From NCBI GenBank assembly GCA_039707465.1, contig CM077648.1:16013119-16077118 (forward strand): a stretch of DNA of 64,000 nt, given 5' to 3'. The notes under the pieces are model-generated. The model was not told the DNA's origin. It worked only from the letters and a program-made list of their open reading frames with translations, and did no database searches. Positions 47,397 to 59,944 of this stretch are shown piece after piece; positions within the stretch are counted from its first letter, which is position 1, and every line of letters starts with the position of its first letter. A program made the position numbers and the translations under genes. This DNA is from Rhabdophis nuchalis (lineage: Eukaryota; Chordata; Lepidosauria; Squamata; Natricidae).

Positions 47397-47880
47397 CAGT
47401 GTTGGCGAGCCTTTTCGACACCGAGTGCTAAAACAGAAGCCTATGCGCTAGAAACCCAAAGAGCAGCCACTCGCATGTGCATGCCAGGCAGCTGCTCTTC
47501 CAGTTTCCGGTGTGCCAACTGGTCTTCCAGTTTCTGGCACACATGTGTGCACAAAGACCAGTTGGTCGATGCGCATGCACACAATGAAAACCAATGAATA
47601 CTGGGAAGATAATCTTCCAGTTTCTGGTGTGTACATGTGCACCGACCTGCTGGTCTTCACACGCACATGTGTGCCAGAAACTAGAAGAGCAGGTGGCACA
47701 CCAGAAATCGGAAGAGTAGCCACCCGGCGTGCACATGCGTACCAGGTGGCTGCTCTTCCAGTTTCTGCCGCTCTCATGCGCATTAAGACCAGCTGGCCGG
47801 CATGCCAGAACCCAGAAGAGCAAGAGGCAAAGGCTCTGTGTGCCACTTCCGGCACATGTGCCATAGGTTCACCATCCCGG
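47397..47880. mobile_element. hAT-type MITE with internal repeats
   Basis: CAGTGTTGGCGAGCCTTTTC ... CATAGGTTCACCATCCCGG, flanks ACCTACAA and ACCTATAA (7 of 8). The inside alternates sense and antisense copies of CTTCCAGTTTCTGG. Confidence 0.85.
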
Positions 47881-49189
47881 ACCTATAAGATCAACCTCAT
47901 CTGAAAGGGGCCATGGTTTGTCAGAATTCAGGTAAATTTGGGACAGCAATGGGTTTCTTTACAGAAACCTCAATAATTCTGTCTTCTAATTATTCTAGAA
48001 ATAATTCCATACTGTAACCTCAGCTCAAATATAGTAAAGTTAATAGTAGTTAATAATAAACTTAAAGTTAATTTAACAGAAACATCCATTTACAAAACAA
48101 AACAGGAAGATTGCTTCTTGAACACATGGCACTCCCACACTGACCTCTAAGCAAAATATTACACTACCCCCCCCTGCCCCAAAAAAGGTAAATGAAGATT
48201 TTTCAGCACAGAAAAGCTACTAACATATTTCATATATTTTGAAATAAGTTTTTAACTGAAGGCTGATAAACAGGCACTTTGTCTACATTGGCCAGGATTG
48301 TCAAACAATTAAAAAGGAGGATATGCTTTGTGCAAACCAAAGTTATTCATTTAAAAAACCAACCAACCAAATTAATACAGTCAAAATGAAGGTTTCTGGA
48401 GAATATGATTATTGCAAAACAGAATCTGGTTTGTTTGGTCAATCCCTGAATTTTTCTTACTGCTCTCAAGGAAAGGTACACAGGCAATTTTTAATGTGTT
48501 TTTTCTTATCTTAGCATTCAAAAGCTCAAAAGAATTATGTAAGAAGCAATATTAATATTACATCACTTTCTTCTTTTTTCAGATTACAATCTTTATGTGT
48601 CATATTTAAAGCAGGCAAAGGAACATGCTCTAATAAATACGCTTGTAAATTTGCCTGGCCAACACATTAAGCAATTATTAATGTGTTTGCAAACTTGTAA
48701 ACTATCTTTTAAACTACCTTTTTATATAGTTTACCATACTATATTTTATCTTGTACAAACTTTTACTTGCAATTTCAACTACACATAAGAGAAGAAACAA
48801 TTGTCCTGAGTTAAATAATCACAAATAACCCCAAGGCAACTTAGAGAAGAAACAGTTGGCAAGAAAGATCAACAGAGTAATATTTCATAGAGCAAACACT
48901 TGTTCCTAGCCGCCTGCTCTGCTTTGCAGTATAATGTTACATCGTAATAAATTGCACTTCACTCTTGGACATGTGTACTGAACACTGCTTAATTAAAAGA
49001 TAATTTATTTCTATCTAACTGTATCTAACCCCGAAGGAGAAAACACCTATGGGCTCGTGAAAAAAAGAAGTAAAAAAGGAGAAAAATGTGCATTATTTCC
49101 TCCCTGTAAAAACTGTCCCGTCCCCCCCAAACTTAAAACTCTGTATTTAGGTTCGTACAAACGTGCATTAGTTCTACTTATAGCAACCT
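47881..49189. other. FAM13A intron, nothing recognised
   Basis: AT-rich, 1.3 kb with no exon or named repeat. Confidence 0.4.
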
Positions 49190-49395
49190 AGAATTAAGGT
49201 GAATTTTCCTGACAGTGAGAACAATTAACCAGTGGAAGGGCTTGCCTTCAGAAGTTGTGAGCGCTCTTATCACTGGAGGCTTTTGAGAACAGATTGGAAA
49301 GTCATTTTTCTGAGATGGTAGGGTCTCCTGCCTGAGCAGGGGGGATGGACTAGAAGACCTCCAAGGACCCTTCCAACACTGCTATTTTGTTGGTC
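49190..49395 (+). mobile_element. CR1-type LINE 3' end
   Basis: AATTTTCCTGACAGTGAGAA and GACTAGAAGACCTCCAAGGA match the CR1 end at 16240-16440. Confidence 0.85.
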
Positions 49396-49639
49396 TGTAA
49401 AATACCATTTATATTTATTAATAGGAAATGCCAAACACCTGCATTTCTACAAGTACAGTAAACAAGACAGGAAATAAAAAGCAATCCATAACAGGAGAAG
49501 AAAAACACCTGTAACAACAGCCTCAATCCAATATGACCTTGTCTAGAAGCCAATTCCATCTAGCATACAGTTGCATGGGGCTACTGTACACAACACATCT
49601 AAACGATCAATGGTCAAGGATACAGTTCATACAGAAACG

Positions 49640-49850
49640 GGACAGTTGACTTATTGGCCTGAAAACTTATTCCAGAGTGGAAGAAGCTTCTCCCCTGAGA
49701 AGTGAAACCCATTCAAAGAAAAAACAGCCTCTTGAGGAGAAAAAAAAAGCACCTTTTGTTGTAGGTAGAGGCAGATGTAGGGTCTCCTGCTTGGGCAGGG
49801 GGTTGGACTAGATGACCTGCAAGGTCCCTTCCAACCCTGTTAATCTGTTG
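49640..49850 (+). mobile_element. Penelope-like relic plus CR1 3' end
   Basis: 49640-49765 has GGAAGAAGCTTCTCCCCTGA, a worn hammerhead, and CAGCCTCTTGAGGAG. 49766-49850 is a CR1 terminus (GGGTCTCCTGCTTGGGCAGG, GTTGGACTAGATGACCTGCA). Confidence 0.65.
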
Positions 49851-50022
49851 TTGTTGCTCCAAAACCATTTTCTGCTAAAGATTGAGAGCAGAGGCTTTTA
49901 CACAGAATAGAGAAAAGATTTTGCAGGCAGCTTGCCCCGAGGGCTTTGCCTCCACCACCCTCCTTCAAAACGGATAGAAAACCCAAAGAAGTTTAAGGCT
50001 CTTTTTTATTTTTATTTTTTAC

Positions 50023-50051
50023 CTTTGCAGGGAGACGATCTCCAAAGCCAT
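50023..50051 (-). CDS. FAM13A: FAM13A start exon, short isoform
   Basis: Coding part of the first exon: MALEIVSLQ then two bases (AG) of a Ser codon, donor CAAAG|GTAAAA. It resembles the mammalian short-isoform N-terminus MACEIMPLQS and splices in phase to the SQEDERP exon at 35087. The ATG context CCGCCATGG is a strong Kozak match. This isoform omits the RhoGAP domain present in long FAM13A, so it should lack GAP activity. The 5' UTR upstream contains a (CT)n tract 20-45 bases before the ATG. Confidence 0.93.
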
Positions 50052-50069
50052 GGCGGAAAAGTTGCACCG

Positions 50070-50093
50070 GGAGAGAGAGAGAGAGAGAGAGAA
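50070..50093. repeat. (GA)n / (CT)n in the 5' UTR
   Basis: GA units on the plus strand, so CT units in the FAM13A mRNA just upstream of the ATG. It may act as a GAGA or initiator-like element. Confidence 0.85.
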
Positions 50094-51075
50094 AGCGAGC
50101 GCGGGTGCTTGGAGCTTTTTGATTGCTTCCGCCTCTTCCAGCGGAGCGGGCTTGCTCCTCCACCACACCCCCTCCGCACGATCGCCTTTGGCCACAGGCA
50201 CCAGCCGCCTGCCTGTCAAGCCTCTCGGCTTCCCTGCGAAGGAAAACCGTCTGGTTTCGTCTTGCCGCTCCGCCGATCGGCTGCCAAGAGTCCGGCGCGC
50301 ACGCCTGGAGCCGAGCCTCGACGAGGAGGCTTGACTTGCGCAGGAGCGCCGAGAGGGCGCCAGGTACCAGCCGGCAGCTGGAGGCTTCCCCCTTCTTCTG
50401 GCCGCGGAGATTCCGCACTCTCCCCACCCTCTTTGAACTCCGGCCTCCTGCGATTAGCTGCCGCAACCGGGGACAGCCGGTTCAGCACGATCCGCTCCCC
50501 CGAGTAACTTGAAACTTTCCCGTCGCCCGCTTGTCAGTGCGGCCAATCGTGGATTGGGGCGCCGGAGCTGGAGAGGGGCAGGCGGGACGATCCTCGCTTT
50601 CCTCCGCCCGTTTTTGGGGGAGAGGCGTGGGGATTGCAGAAACCGCCCTCCCCGCCGGGCACAGCCAGAGGGGTTGGATTTGCAACCAGGCGCCCGTTGC
50701 TGTTTCCATCGCTCCTTCGCTTTTTCACTCGCGTCGCCTTTCTTGGAGGGTTCAAAACGCACACGCGTGTGAGTGGGTGGAGGGGCTATGAAAGCCTGAA
50801 CCTGGGGGGGGGGGAGCGATTAAGGGGTGATCTAAGTCCAGCTCTCCCTTGTCGTCGTCGTCCCCCCGCCACCGCCCGGCCTCCGAATCGTTAAGCACTC
50901 TGCCCTGCTGCCGAAATCGTGGGCAGTGGATTATGGTTACCATAGTCCAGACCCCTTCTATAACATACACACACACACTCAGGAGGGCGCCGCAGCCATG
51001 CCGGGGTGGGGGGGGGGGAAGGTGGAGAGAGGGCGTGGTTATGCAACAGCAAAGTGAACCAGGGGCGCGGCGAGC

Positions 51076-51150
51076 ATAGAATCATTTAGGTTGGAAGGGA
51101 CCTTTGAGGTCTTCTAGTCCAACCCCCGGCTCCAGTAGGGGACCCTAAAG
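51076..51150 (-). mobile_element. CR1 3' terminus in the CpG island
   Basis: TTGGAAGGGACCTTTGAGGT and TTCTAGTCCAACCCCCGGC: the last 70 or so bases of CR1, reversed. Confidence 0.8.
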
Positions 51151-51780
51151 AAAAACACCACCCATTTGTTCTATGGTTTTCCCGTTTGTTCTGTTTTCTC
51201 GGTATTGGGGGGGGGGGGCTCTTTGGCCCTTTCTGCTATGGCGAGGAAGCGGCAGACCACTGGCTCACACGGCGGGGAAGGCAGAGCCCACCCAGCTGCG
51301 TTTGGATACAGGGGCGCGTAGGGACCGCGGGCAGCCGGTCTGTCTGTTGCAGGGCGCGGGAGGGGGGGGAATCTCCTGCCTTCCTCCTGGAGATTATTGA
51401 TTCAAGTGAAAGAAGGCAGAAAAATGGAAGCCCCCCCCCCCCCAATAAATCCTGCCTCCTTGGGTCCAAAACTCATAGTTGGGCCGAAGGAGGAGAGCAT
51501 CCCACACGCTTCCCATTCAAAGAGGCGCCTTTGCGCGCCGCGGGATTTTTGCCACACAAGCCCATTGACATCACGTCGAGCACGTTGCTCTCCTTCCCTG
51601 GCGGGGAGGAGGGAGAGAGGCCGGAGGAAGCAGACGTGAGGAGGACACGCATCGCACATAACAGCCTGTCCCCTTCGCCGCCTTCCAAGCAGCGCCTTGG
51701 CGCTTTAGGTCTCAGGCGGTGCTCGCCGCGAGGCGAGTTTGTCGAAAAACCACATTTGCAACTTTCCCGCTTTCCTCCCC

Positions 51781-52134
51781 TAGCAGACCAAAACTAGCTG
51801 GATAAAGACAATTAAAAAAAGAATAATCTAATTCGTGATACAATCCGGCTACACGCCCATATTAACAATAAACCCACCTGTTGGTTTTAATGTATTTTTC
51901 ATTACCGGCGATTTCCCCGTTCGTATCCTTTTGCCATTAATTTTCTATGGAAATAGTGGGATTGTTTCTGGGTTTTGCAGAGGATGGCAAACAGAATAAG
52001 TAAACCCAAGATTTTTAAAAAAATGAATAATACATATTTTACAAACCTAAATAAAAGTTTAATATTCAAAAGTTGTACATTTCTTAAACAAGCACATATG
52101 CTCATAAACAGGCCCTGTTAATATGCCAAATAAA
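51781..52134. other. AT-rich flank of the island
   Basis: No exon or named repeat. Confidence 0.4.
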
Positions 52135-52345
52135 TTTTTATTTATGTATTAATTTTTGTGCCACTTTTATACTTTGTAAGTAACTCAAGGCTAAGGGTCA
52201 ACTCTTTCCTCCTATTTTCCTCACAACAACAATCTTGTGAGATGGGTTGGGCTGAGAGAGTGACTGGCCCAAAGTCACTTGGTCTGCTGAAGGGGAACTA
52301 GAATTCAGTCCCCTGTTTTCTAGCCAGCACCTTAACTACTACACC
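52135..52345 (-). mobile_element. tRNA-derived SINE (second type)
   Basis: CAAAGTCACTTGGTCTGCTG, TGTGAGATGGGTTGGGCTGA and a head ending ACCTTAACTACTACACCAAA, reversed relative to 45297. Confidence 0.78.
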
Positions 52346-52863
52346 AAAGTCTTGTGAAATGATCTGGCCTTGATCTGGCCTGTGGAACCACCCTGGAAAC
52401 AGCAAAAGGCTGGCCCGCGGTGCAGGGGTTGGTTCTGGCCCGTGTTACTCAATATGTGCGCTTTGCGCACATTGGATGTGTGCTGCGTGCACATGAACAG
52501 TTTGATAGAAATTGTTCTGCGGATGCGCAGAACTCAAAAAAGATGGGGGCGGTGACAACCGGGGAACTGGTTCGGGGGTGTGGCCAGCCTGGGTCGCTGC
52601 CAGTTCTGTGGCCCAGGCTGGCATACCTCTACCACCACCCTGGGACTTCATTTTTGCTGGCAGAGGGCTCACGAGGCTGTCATGATTGAAAATGGATCTC
52701 GGGAGCCCGTTTTCACTGGCAGAGTGCTCAGATCACCACAGGTGCCCCCGACACGAGTGATGTCAAGCTGGCCTCACCCATCCTTGCCACGCCCACTTGC
52801 CCCCCCCCCCAGATCAAACACAACCCTGATGCGGCCCTCAATGAAATCGAGTTTGACACCCCT
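52346..52863. mobile_element. hAT-type MITE (GGTGTCAAACTC family), rearranged
   Basis: Right end GAAATCGAGTTTGACACCCCTG is clear; the left end is not a clean repeat. Inside are TGCTGGCAGAGGGCTCACGA-like blocks as in 25135. Confidence 0.65.
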
Positions 52864-52889
52864 GCTTTTATAAGGATCAAATGACCAGC

Positions 52890-53255
52890 TGTCTGAAAGG
52901 AATATATATCCTTCCATTCCCAACTATCTTGACCGAGCTGAAAAAATCTCTTGGATGAGATTCAAAGAAAAACAAGAAAGTCCAGTTGCCTCCTGAAAAA
53001 GCACCTTTGAGATAACCATGGCCTGGATGACTGAGAATCTCTACAGCAGGGGTCTCAAACTCAATTTACCTGGGGGCCGCTGGAGGCAGAGTCTGGGTGA
53101 AGCTGGGCCACATAAGGGATTCCATTATATTGGATATTATACTTTCATATCACTAATATTATACTTTCATATCACGGTGGGGGCCACAAGATACCGGCCT
53201 GCGGGCCGCAATTGGCCTGCGAGAATGAGACCTCTGCTCTACAGACTTTGTTCTT
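52890..53255 (+). mobile_element. Penelope-like relic, split by a hAT MITE
   Basis: GAGCTGAAAAAATCTCTTGG (dead hammerhead), TCCAGTTGCCTCCTGAAAAA and GATGACTGAGAATCTCTACA match 8155-8290. The MITE at 53047-53236 interrupts it. Confidence 0.75.
53047..53236 (+). mobile_element. hAT-type MITE with perfect 8-bp TSD
   Basis: CAGGGGTCTCAAACTCAATT ... GAATGAGACCTCTG, flanked by CTCTACAG on both sides (53039-53046, 53237-53244). Confidence 0.93.
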
Positions 53256-53612
53256 TTAATGACCATTCAAAGTTACAATGGCATTGAAAAAAGTGACTTA
53301 TGACCGTTTTTCACACCTAATAACCATTGCATCACCATGGTTATGTGATCAAAATTCAGATTCTTGACAATTGACTCATATTTATGATGGTTGATGTGCT
53401 CTGTGATCCTGTGATCACCTTTTGTGACTTCCTGACAACATAAGTCAATGAGGATGCCAGGTTCACTTAACAACTGTGTTACTAACTTAACAACTGCAGA
53501 GATTCACTTAAGCGTGGCAAGGAAGGTCGCAAAATGCGGCAAAATTCACTTAACAAACATCTCAGCAACAGAAATTCTGGGCTCAGTTGAAGGCCGTAAG
53601 TCAAGGACTCCT
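53256..53612. mobile_element. MITE (AGTCCTCGACTTACAAC family), left end missing
   Basis: TAATGACCATTCAAAGTTAC ... CCGTAAGTCAAGGACTCCTT; close to 38260-38620. Confidence 0.82.
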
Positions 53613-53955
53613 TGACTTTGCCATTTGATATGGGATAAATATGGGAAATGTGTAAAGGCTTGCTTTTAGCTATCCCTTGCAGTAAATTATTTCCTTCTTA
53701 AGTCTAAGTTAGTGTGTTATGCTTAGCAACGGTTTGTTCAACAATAGCTTAATAAATAATTCCTGACAATGGAGTCATATATACCACTAAACAAAATATT
53801 CCTGCCACAAGACACACATCCTGGTACACGATAAATCAGTCAACTGATCTCCAACCCTACTATGGCTCAGAAGACTGGGAAAATCCAGTGAGTCAACTAT
53901 TATTTCTGCACGTGCATACAATCTTTGCAGTTGCTACGTTTGCCTGCAGCCATCC

Positions 53956-54153
53956 TCAATTTAAAATCTGCTGGTGAGATCTTGTAAGTCTACATGCATT
54001 CCTAGAAAAACTAAGATCTTTTGAAGGAGGAAAAGAAAGTGGAATTGCTCCACTAGAATCAATAGCCCAGATGGCAGATGCAGTCACATTAATGGGGGCC
54101 TCTCCCTTGAGTTTGACAGTTCCATGAAGCTTAGAAAGAGTTCGTATTTTCAT
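53956..54153 (-). other. Unassigned 65-codon ORF
   Basis: Frame MKIRTLSKLHGTVKLKGEA... has protein-like composition, but I recognise nothing and it does not fit a FAM13A exon. Low confidence that it is real. Confidence 0.12.
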
Positions 54154-54174
54154 ATTATTTAACCTCCTAAAATA

Positions 54175-54603
54175 CAGGTAGTCTTCGATTTACAACCATA
54201 ATTGATACCTAAAGTATGACTGTAAATCATGGTGGACATTAAGCAAGTTACCATGTAGCACTGACTGATTTTACGGCATTTTTGCGGCAGTTATTAAGCA
54301 AATCCTGCAGTTGTATAAACATTGCAGTCATTAAATAAACCCATTATATACCATGGGCATTTTTTTGTTTTGCTGGAAACCAGAACTCAAATTTCCAGCA
54401 AAAAATGTCCCCAAAATTGCAGTCATGCAACTGTGAGATTCTGCAAACAGCCGTAAAAACAGATCAGTTATCTATCACCCAAAATGAGATCATGTGCTGT
54501 TGAAGCTGTCAGAATTCCCAAACCGATCATAAGTAGTTCTGGAGAGATCCATCGTAATTTCAAATAATCACTAAGTAACCAGTCATAAACTGAGAACTAC
54601 CTG
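54175..54603. mobile_element. MITE (AGTCCTCGACTTACAAC family), diverged
   Basis: CAGGTAGTCTTCGATTTACA at the left, AAACTGAGAACTACCTG at the right; inside is more diverged than the other copies. Confidence 0.75.
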
Positions 54604-56218
54604 TGTGTCTCTATGCAACAGTTATGCTTGGTAATGGCCTATGGATATGAAGACATGTTGGGAATTAATTTTAAAAGATATAAGGATAAAGCAGGGGTGG
54701 GGAAAAACGAAGGCTCTTGGCAAATACATAAACATGTTATTGGCAGCCAATACAAAAATAATTTCCCACAGGCTTCTTTCTGGATGTCTCTTTAGTTGTT
54801 CATTTTAGACTACAACTCTGATATTTCCTAGTGGCATCTCATTTAAATAATAATCCTACCGAATGATCATTTAGAGACAATGTGAGAACATGTCACATGT
54901 AGGATCTTGAAGTTGCATTGCTGGAAACCAAACTAGCCATAGATACCCAGATATTTACAGGGCACAAAGATAGTACAGTCATACTTTAACCTCAAAAATG
55001 TGCTTGATGATCAAGCTATCCTTAACTAAAATAAAATATATCATTTATTGAATATATCTGAATTCATATGTCTGTGTGTTCATCTGTGAATATATTTTTC
55101 TTTCTTACTAGTTTTCTTTTTTTTTTTTACAACGCCATGCATTTTTAATTGAATGCAACTGAACACATATTTAATTCATACTGATGACAAGGAAGGCCCT
55201 GCTAATGATTTATATTTTCACCAAATATCAATAAAGTCTGGTTTATAAAATGATTCTGTGTCCCTGAAAAACAGGGCATTCCTACCCATCTGCAACCGCT
55301 GAAGTTATCACTCAAGATTATATCAATCCAGATTAAGGCTGGAGACGAAAGGTCACTTTATTAAACTAATAAGTATCATCTTCTAAAACAATAAGGAATC
55401 AGATAGGCAAGTTTGCTTTCTTGTCTCCCCCCCCCCCGCCTCCGATATCCATTAAAGCATGTTGAGTTCTTAAAAATGTAAGCATCTTTATTGCCAAATT
55501 TGTTACGCTAAGCAAATCTCTATCTCTCCAATCTTGGAATTTGCTCTACGTGGCAATATTTTAATATAGAACTTGAACATTTACTTTTCTTTATTGCACA
55601 AGCCTCGATGTATCCAGAACGAGCCAGTCATCAGGTTTTATTGAAAAAAGAATGAAAGGAGTTTTCCATCTAATCAAAAACAGATCAAGCTCTGAAAACC
55701 TATCTGCAGCTTCCTCCCCCCACCATCCAAGTCATCTATCCATTATAAAAAACCGTGAGATCTGAAAATAACGGGGTATTAAATATCACACAAATCTTGA
55801 AAGGAAACCCGTCTTATTTTCCTAGCTTATTCTTTCACACGAAGGCTAAGATTTGGACGTTAAACAATTATATTCTCGATTCCTTTGAAGATTCTTTTTA
55901 TGGAATCCCAGAGATCAGGTTCCAATTGTGTGGAATCAAAAGCTCTGGGTCAAAAGACCAAGGAACAATGTGGTTTGTTTGCTTTGGATTTAGTGCAATA
56001 CTTGGATCCACCCATTACGGTTTGGTGTTATGGGCGAATCGGGCTACTGCTTATTTTTCACTCTGATCTATATCACCTATTTCTTTTTTCTTTTTGTTCC
56101 TATAATATCTGACAAGAAGGGAAGTGTGATTTATCGAAATCAGTTATAGATTAACTAGGAGTTTTGCAGGAGATGGTCAACAAGTCAAGTCCATACATGT
56201 ATTCATTGTACACATACT
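54604..56218. other. No gene recognised
   Basis: 1.6 kb with a 103-codon plus-strand frame (55755-56066) of unknown nature, a T run at 55121 and a C run at 55429. No FAM13A exon seen. Confidence 0.4.
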
Positions 56219-56490
56219 CAGTGGTGGGATTCAAACTTTTTTACTAACGGTTCTGTGGGCGTGGCTTGGTGGGCATGGCAGGGGAAGGATACTGTAAAAT
56301 CTCCATTCCCTCCCCACTCCAGGGGAAGGTTACTGCAAAATCCCCATTTCCTCCCAATCAGCTGGGACTCGGGAGGCAGAGAATAGATGGGGCGAGGCCA
56401 ATCAGAGGTGGTATTTACCGGTTCTCCGAACTACTCAAAATTTCCGCTACCGGTTCTCCAGAACTGGTCAGAACCTGCTGAATACCACAT
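56219..56490 (-). mobile_element. hAT-type MITE (GGTGGGATTCAAA family)
   Basis: CAGTGGTGGGATTCAAACTT ... CTGCTGAATACCACATATTG. GGGCGTGGCTTGGTGGGCAT and CCGGTTCTCCGAACTACTCA match 36602. Confidence 0.85.
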
Positions 56491-57040
56491 ATTGGTGCAA
56501 TATATTCTAATGTAACTCTACGCACATGTATGAATAGAGGACTGAGTGTTTGTTAGTATGACTTACTGGGTTAGGAATTTTCTTTCTTTCCCTGTGAGTT
56601 ATTGAGATGTATTTGTGATGGAGAGGGGTACACTAAGGGAGACTCAGCCAATCTCATTGTACACATGTTGTGCATTGACAATAACGGATTGGAATTGAAA
56701 TTGGTGGGATGCTCACAATTTTATAGGTAAAATTCCTCACCTCTATTTGTATGCACATGATGACACAGGTAAAAAGGTCCAGGAAAGGAGTCTTTTCTGT
56801 TCTGACCTCGACCCTCTGGAATATTATGCCTCCCGAAATCTGCTGAGATCTCCTGAGACATGAGATCTGCGCCCACATATTTGCACTGAACTGTATAAGT
56901 AGTCTGGCACCCCAATGGGAAAACGTCATTCTGGAGGTAGTTGGTTAACAGAGTAATAAAAGACGCGACCTGCTGGAATTGTGTGTCTGACTGCCTTCCT
57001 CCCCATCTTTGTCAATTTTAAATCAATATTAATGCTTCTA
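56491..57040. other. No gene recognised
   Basis: No exon or named repeat. Confidence 0.4.
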
Positions 57041-57129
57041 TTTATTGTTTTAATTTTGAATGTTTCATGCTGGTTTTTTAATGCTTGTAAGCTGCCTAGG
57101 GTTGCCTCCAGGCTAGATGGTTGGCATTT

Positions 57130-57130
<1 letters not shown>
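57041..57130 (+). mobile_element. LINE 3' tail fragment
   Basis: CTTGTAAGCTGCCTAGGGTT and GGTTGGCATTTAAG, after which the GATA array begins. Confidence 0.5.
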
Positions 57131-57222
<92 letters not shown>

Positions 57223-57400
57223 GATAGCCTGTTTCCCTGAAAATAAGCCCTCCCCAAAAATATTGCAAGACAGCAGCAGCCATGAGGTGACCATGCTCAC
57301 CGCCTCCTGCACCTCAAAAATAATAATACCTCCACAAAAATAAGACCAAATGCTTATTTCGGGGATCAAAAGAAAATAAGACTTATTTTCAGGGAAACAC

Positions 57401-57443
<43 letters not shown>

Positions 57444-57512
57444 GGATGGATGGATGGATGGATGGATGGATGGATGGGTGGGTGGGTGGGTGGGTGGGTG
57501 GGTGGGTGGATA
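57131..57512. repeat. GATA / GATG / GGTG tetranucleotide array
   Basis: GATA units at 57131-57226 and again 57403-57443, GATG units to about 57474, GGTG units to about 57509. The array is split by the MITE at 57227-57402. Confidence 0.97.
57227..57402. mobile_element. Tc1/mariner-type MITE in the GATA array
   Basis: GCCTGTTTCCCTGAAAATAA ... TTATTTTCAGGGAAACACGA with TA (from GATA) on each side. 176 bp, no coding capacity; the interior matches 23085. Confidence 0.9.
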
Positions 57513-58190
57513 CATGGGTGGCGCTTCAATTGTGATGCTGCCACTTTAATTTTTTTAAACAGTCCTGTTAAAACTGAAGATTGGAAATAATAATTTGATC
57601 CTGATATTTGCCTATCTAGACGGAAATTATTTTTTTTTAAGTTTCACATTTCATATGTCTTCAGAAGAATGACAAGAGAAAAAGAGAGAAATTGCATAAC
57701 TTTCCATTATGTCTGAGTTACAAGTGGAAGGTTAGGTTTCTAAAGCCTCAGAGTAATAACTGTAATAACAGGAATCGCCTATTTCAGAAACTGCAGCATG
57801 TTTACATTTCTATACTTATCCAAACACCTTTGCCAATTCCACGAGATTTGATTAAGAAGTGAATTAATTAATAGGCCATAACTTGGTATATACCACTATG
57901 TAAAATTACAAATGAAAGTCAGTATTTGTTAGTTTATAACTCAGTAACAATTGTAATTTCCTATCTAAATCTCTGATGATGGCAAATTACAAATTACATA
58001 CTTTGTTTTTACAAAGTATGAAACTTACAATACAAATGTTAAGAAATCCAAACTCAAATTTGTATTAAAAATGGTTTTAAATTTGGGGGGGGGGGGATGC
58101 ATTGTCTCAATTAAGAAATTATTTTGGCACGGAAATGCTTGAGAAAACACTTGTAAAGGTATGTGGATATGGCCAATATATGGTATAATG
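57513..58190. other. No gene recognised
   Basis: AT-rich, no named repeat. Confidence 0.4.
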
Positions 58191-58335
58191 CAGGGGTCCC
58201 CAACCCCCAGACCGGTACCCGTCTATGGTTTGATAGTAACCGGGCTGGAGTGAGCGGTGGAGAGAGTAGCGCAACTCTTAGGAAAGAGTTTTACATGAAA
58301 CCGGTCCCTGGTGCCAAAAAGGTTGGGGACTCCTG
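58191..58335. mobile_element. hAT-type MITE with perfect 8-bp TSD
   Basis: CAGGGGTCCCCAACCCCCAG ... AAAAGGTTGGGGACTCCTG, flanked by GTATAATG on both sides (58183-58190, 58336-58343). Confidence 0.93.
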
Positions 58336-58768
58336 GTATAATGGATAGAGAACACTAGATTTAATTGAATCAGAAAATCAACAATTCTCTAATGAAGCCC
58401 ACATTGTAGCTTCCCAGCTATTGCCTCTTCTAAACTTTCTGTGATAAAGTGAAATGATTTAAAAATTTGCAAATTGAAGAAAAACACCCAACTTTATTAG
58501 TTACTAACCGCCAAGTTAAGGTTGACTAATATAAACATTTTAGTGAGGAAATTTGTAGGATATTTCTGGATCATTCCTCAGGGAAAATGCTATGCATAAA
58601 ATAGTGCAGTGCACACACACAGAGAGAGAGGTTCCCTGAGAATGGGCTCCAGCATGAGTCCGAAAGCTCAGAACACTAAACATCTGATCCCAGTGACTGG
58701 CCCAGATTTTAACCTGCAACATTATCCTGGGACACATATATTAGCCTTTATTTGAGATAAAATTTATG
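58336..58768. other. No gene recognised
   Basis: Short CA and GA runs at 58612-58630 only. Confidence 0.4.
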
Positions 58769-59195
58769 CAGTGGTGGAGTTAAAATAATTTAACAACCAG
58801 TTCTCTGTGACAGGCAGCACTCGACTTTCTGCCCCCCCGGGGGCAAAAATGGGCTGCGGGGGGGGGGGGCACTCCCCTGCGCCCTGTTTTGGGCCTATCG
58901 GCCTCCCTACAGTCTCCTGGAAGCAAAAACAGCCCGGGGGGGGCATCACCCCCCCCTCCGTGCCCCATTTTGGGCCTAGTAGGCCTCTCTCCAGCCTCCT
59001 AGGAGCAAAAATGGGCCACAGGGGACCTGCTCCGCACCCCCACCCCATTTTGGGCCTAGTAGGCCTCTCTGAAGCCTCCTGGGAGCAAAAATGGGCAGTG
59101 GGGAGGAAACTCCTGGAAGGGGCAGGGGAGGAAGGGGCGAGGCCAGCCAGCAATTTAACAACCGGTTCACCCAAACCGGCTGAAGCCCACCACTG
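58769..59195. mobile_element. hAT-type MITE with perfect 8-bp TSD
   Basis: CAGTGGTGGAGTTAAAATAA ... CTGAAGCCCACCACTG, flanked by AATTTATG on both sides (58761-58768, 59196-59203). Inside, CTCCTGGGAGCAAAAATGGG with CATTTTGGGCCTAGTAGGCC is repeated about three times. Confidence 0.93.
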
Positions 59196-59944
59196 AATTT
59201 ATGCTTCTAAACTAGCTTTGATTCAAAACCATACACCCTGCAGGGCCTTTCACACCAACCATCCCCACCCTCTGTCTATATTTTTTGACCAGAGAATCAC
59301 AGGGTTGCAACTTTCCAAATCAATGAAAAAAAAAAAAAGGACTGCACACGTTGACAGATGCCGGCCTCCTTCATGAACTTCCAAAGAAAACTATTAGTCA
59401 TCTGCATATAAGTAGGTCAGGAGTTCATTAATACACTTGAACTAAATTACTAAAAAAGTAGGATGACAATTAAATCAGGACACCTGGAACAGATTTTCTT
59501 TTAAATAATGTTCTGTAAGTTCAGAAGCTATAGTTGTTAACTTTTTTAGAGTTCGGACTGTCATCCTTATTTCAGGAAGAATGTCTATATCTCCACTGAT
59601 TTCAATCAGCAATTGCAATACGTAGATTTTACTTTTATTTACCCAATAATTTATGACTGCTTTGTTGCACATTAAACTACATATGATGACTTTTATTTAG
59701 TCCTTCCTTGCCTTCTCTGTTTTTCTGCACTGATTTATAACAGCATGATTCTTACAAGGAACAATTCTGCCTTTATTTAGAATAGGGGCAATACTGGCCC
59801 CCCACTTTGACACTCTTTCACAGGCCCTGAATGATTGCTTTTTCCAACGGGCCAGGGGATGCCAGAGTGGGATGGAGTCCATCAAATGTCTCATTTGATT
59901 ATTCATAAGGAAGGTTATTGCTTTTTATTCTTTTTATAGAGTTT
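59196..59944. other. No gene recognised
   Basis: AT-rich, an A run near 59325. No named repeat. Confidence 0.4.

Larger units (their letters stand above)
49920..51780. promoter_or_regulatory. GC/CpG-rich island, likely FAM13A promoter
   Basis: About 1.8 kb of GC- and CpG-rich DNA in an AT-rich window, ending at the start exon. Two CCAAT boxes in opposite orientation lie at 50543-50547 (plus) and 50553-50557 (minus), some 500 bp upstream of the ATG. Several G or C runs of 8-16 lie at 50803, 51003, 51207, 51362 and 51431. Transcription should run leftwards, as the ATG-bearing exon is at the left edge. The start site itself cannot be placed by eye. Confidence 0.8.
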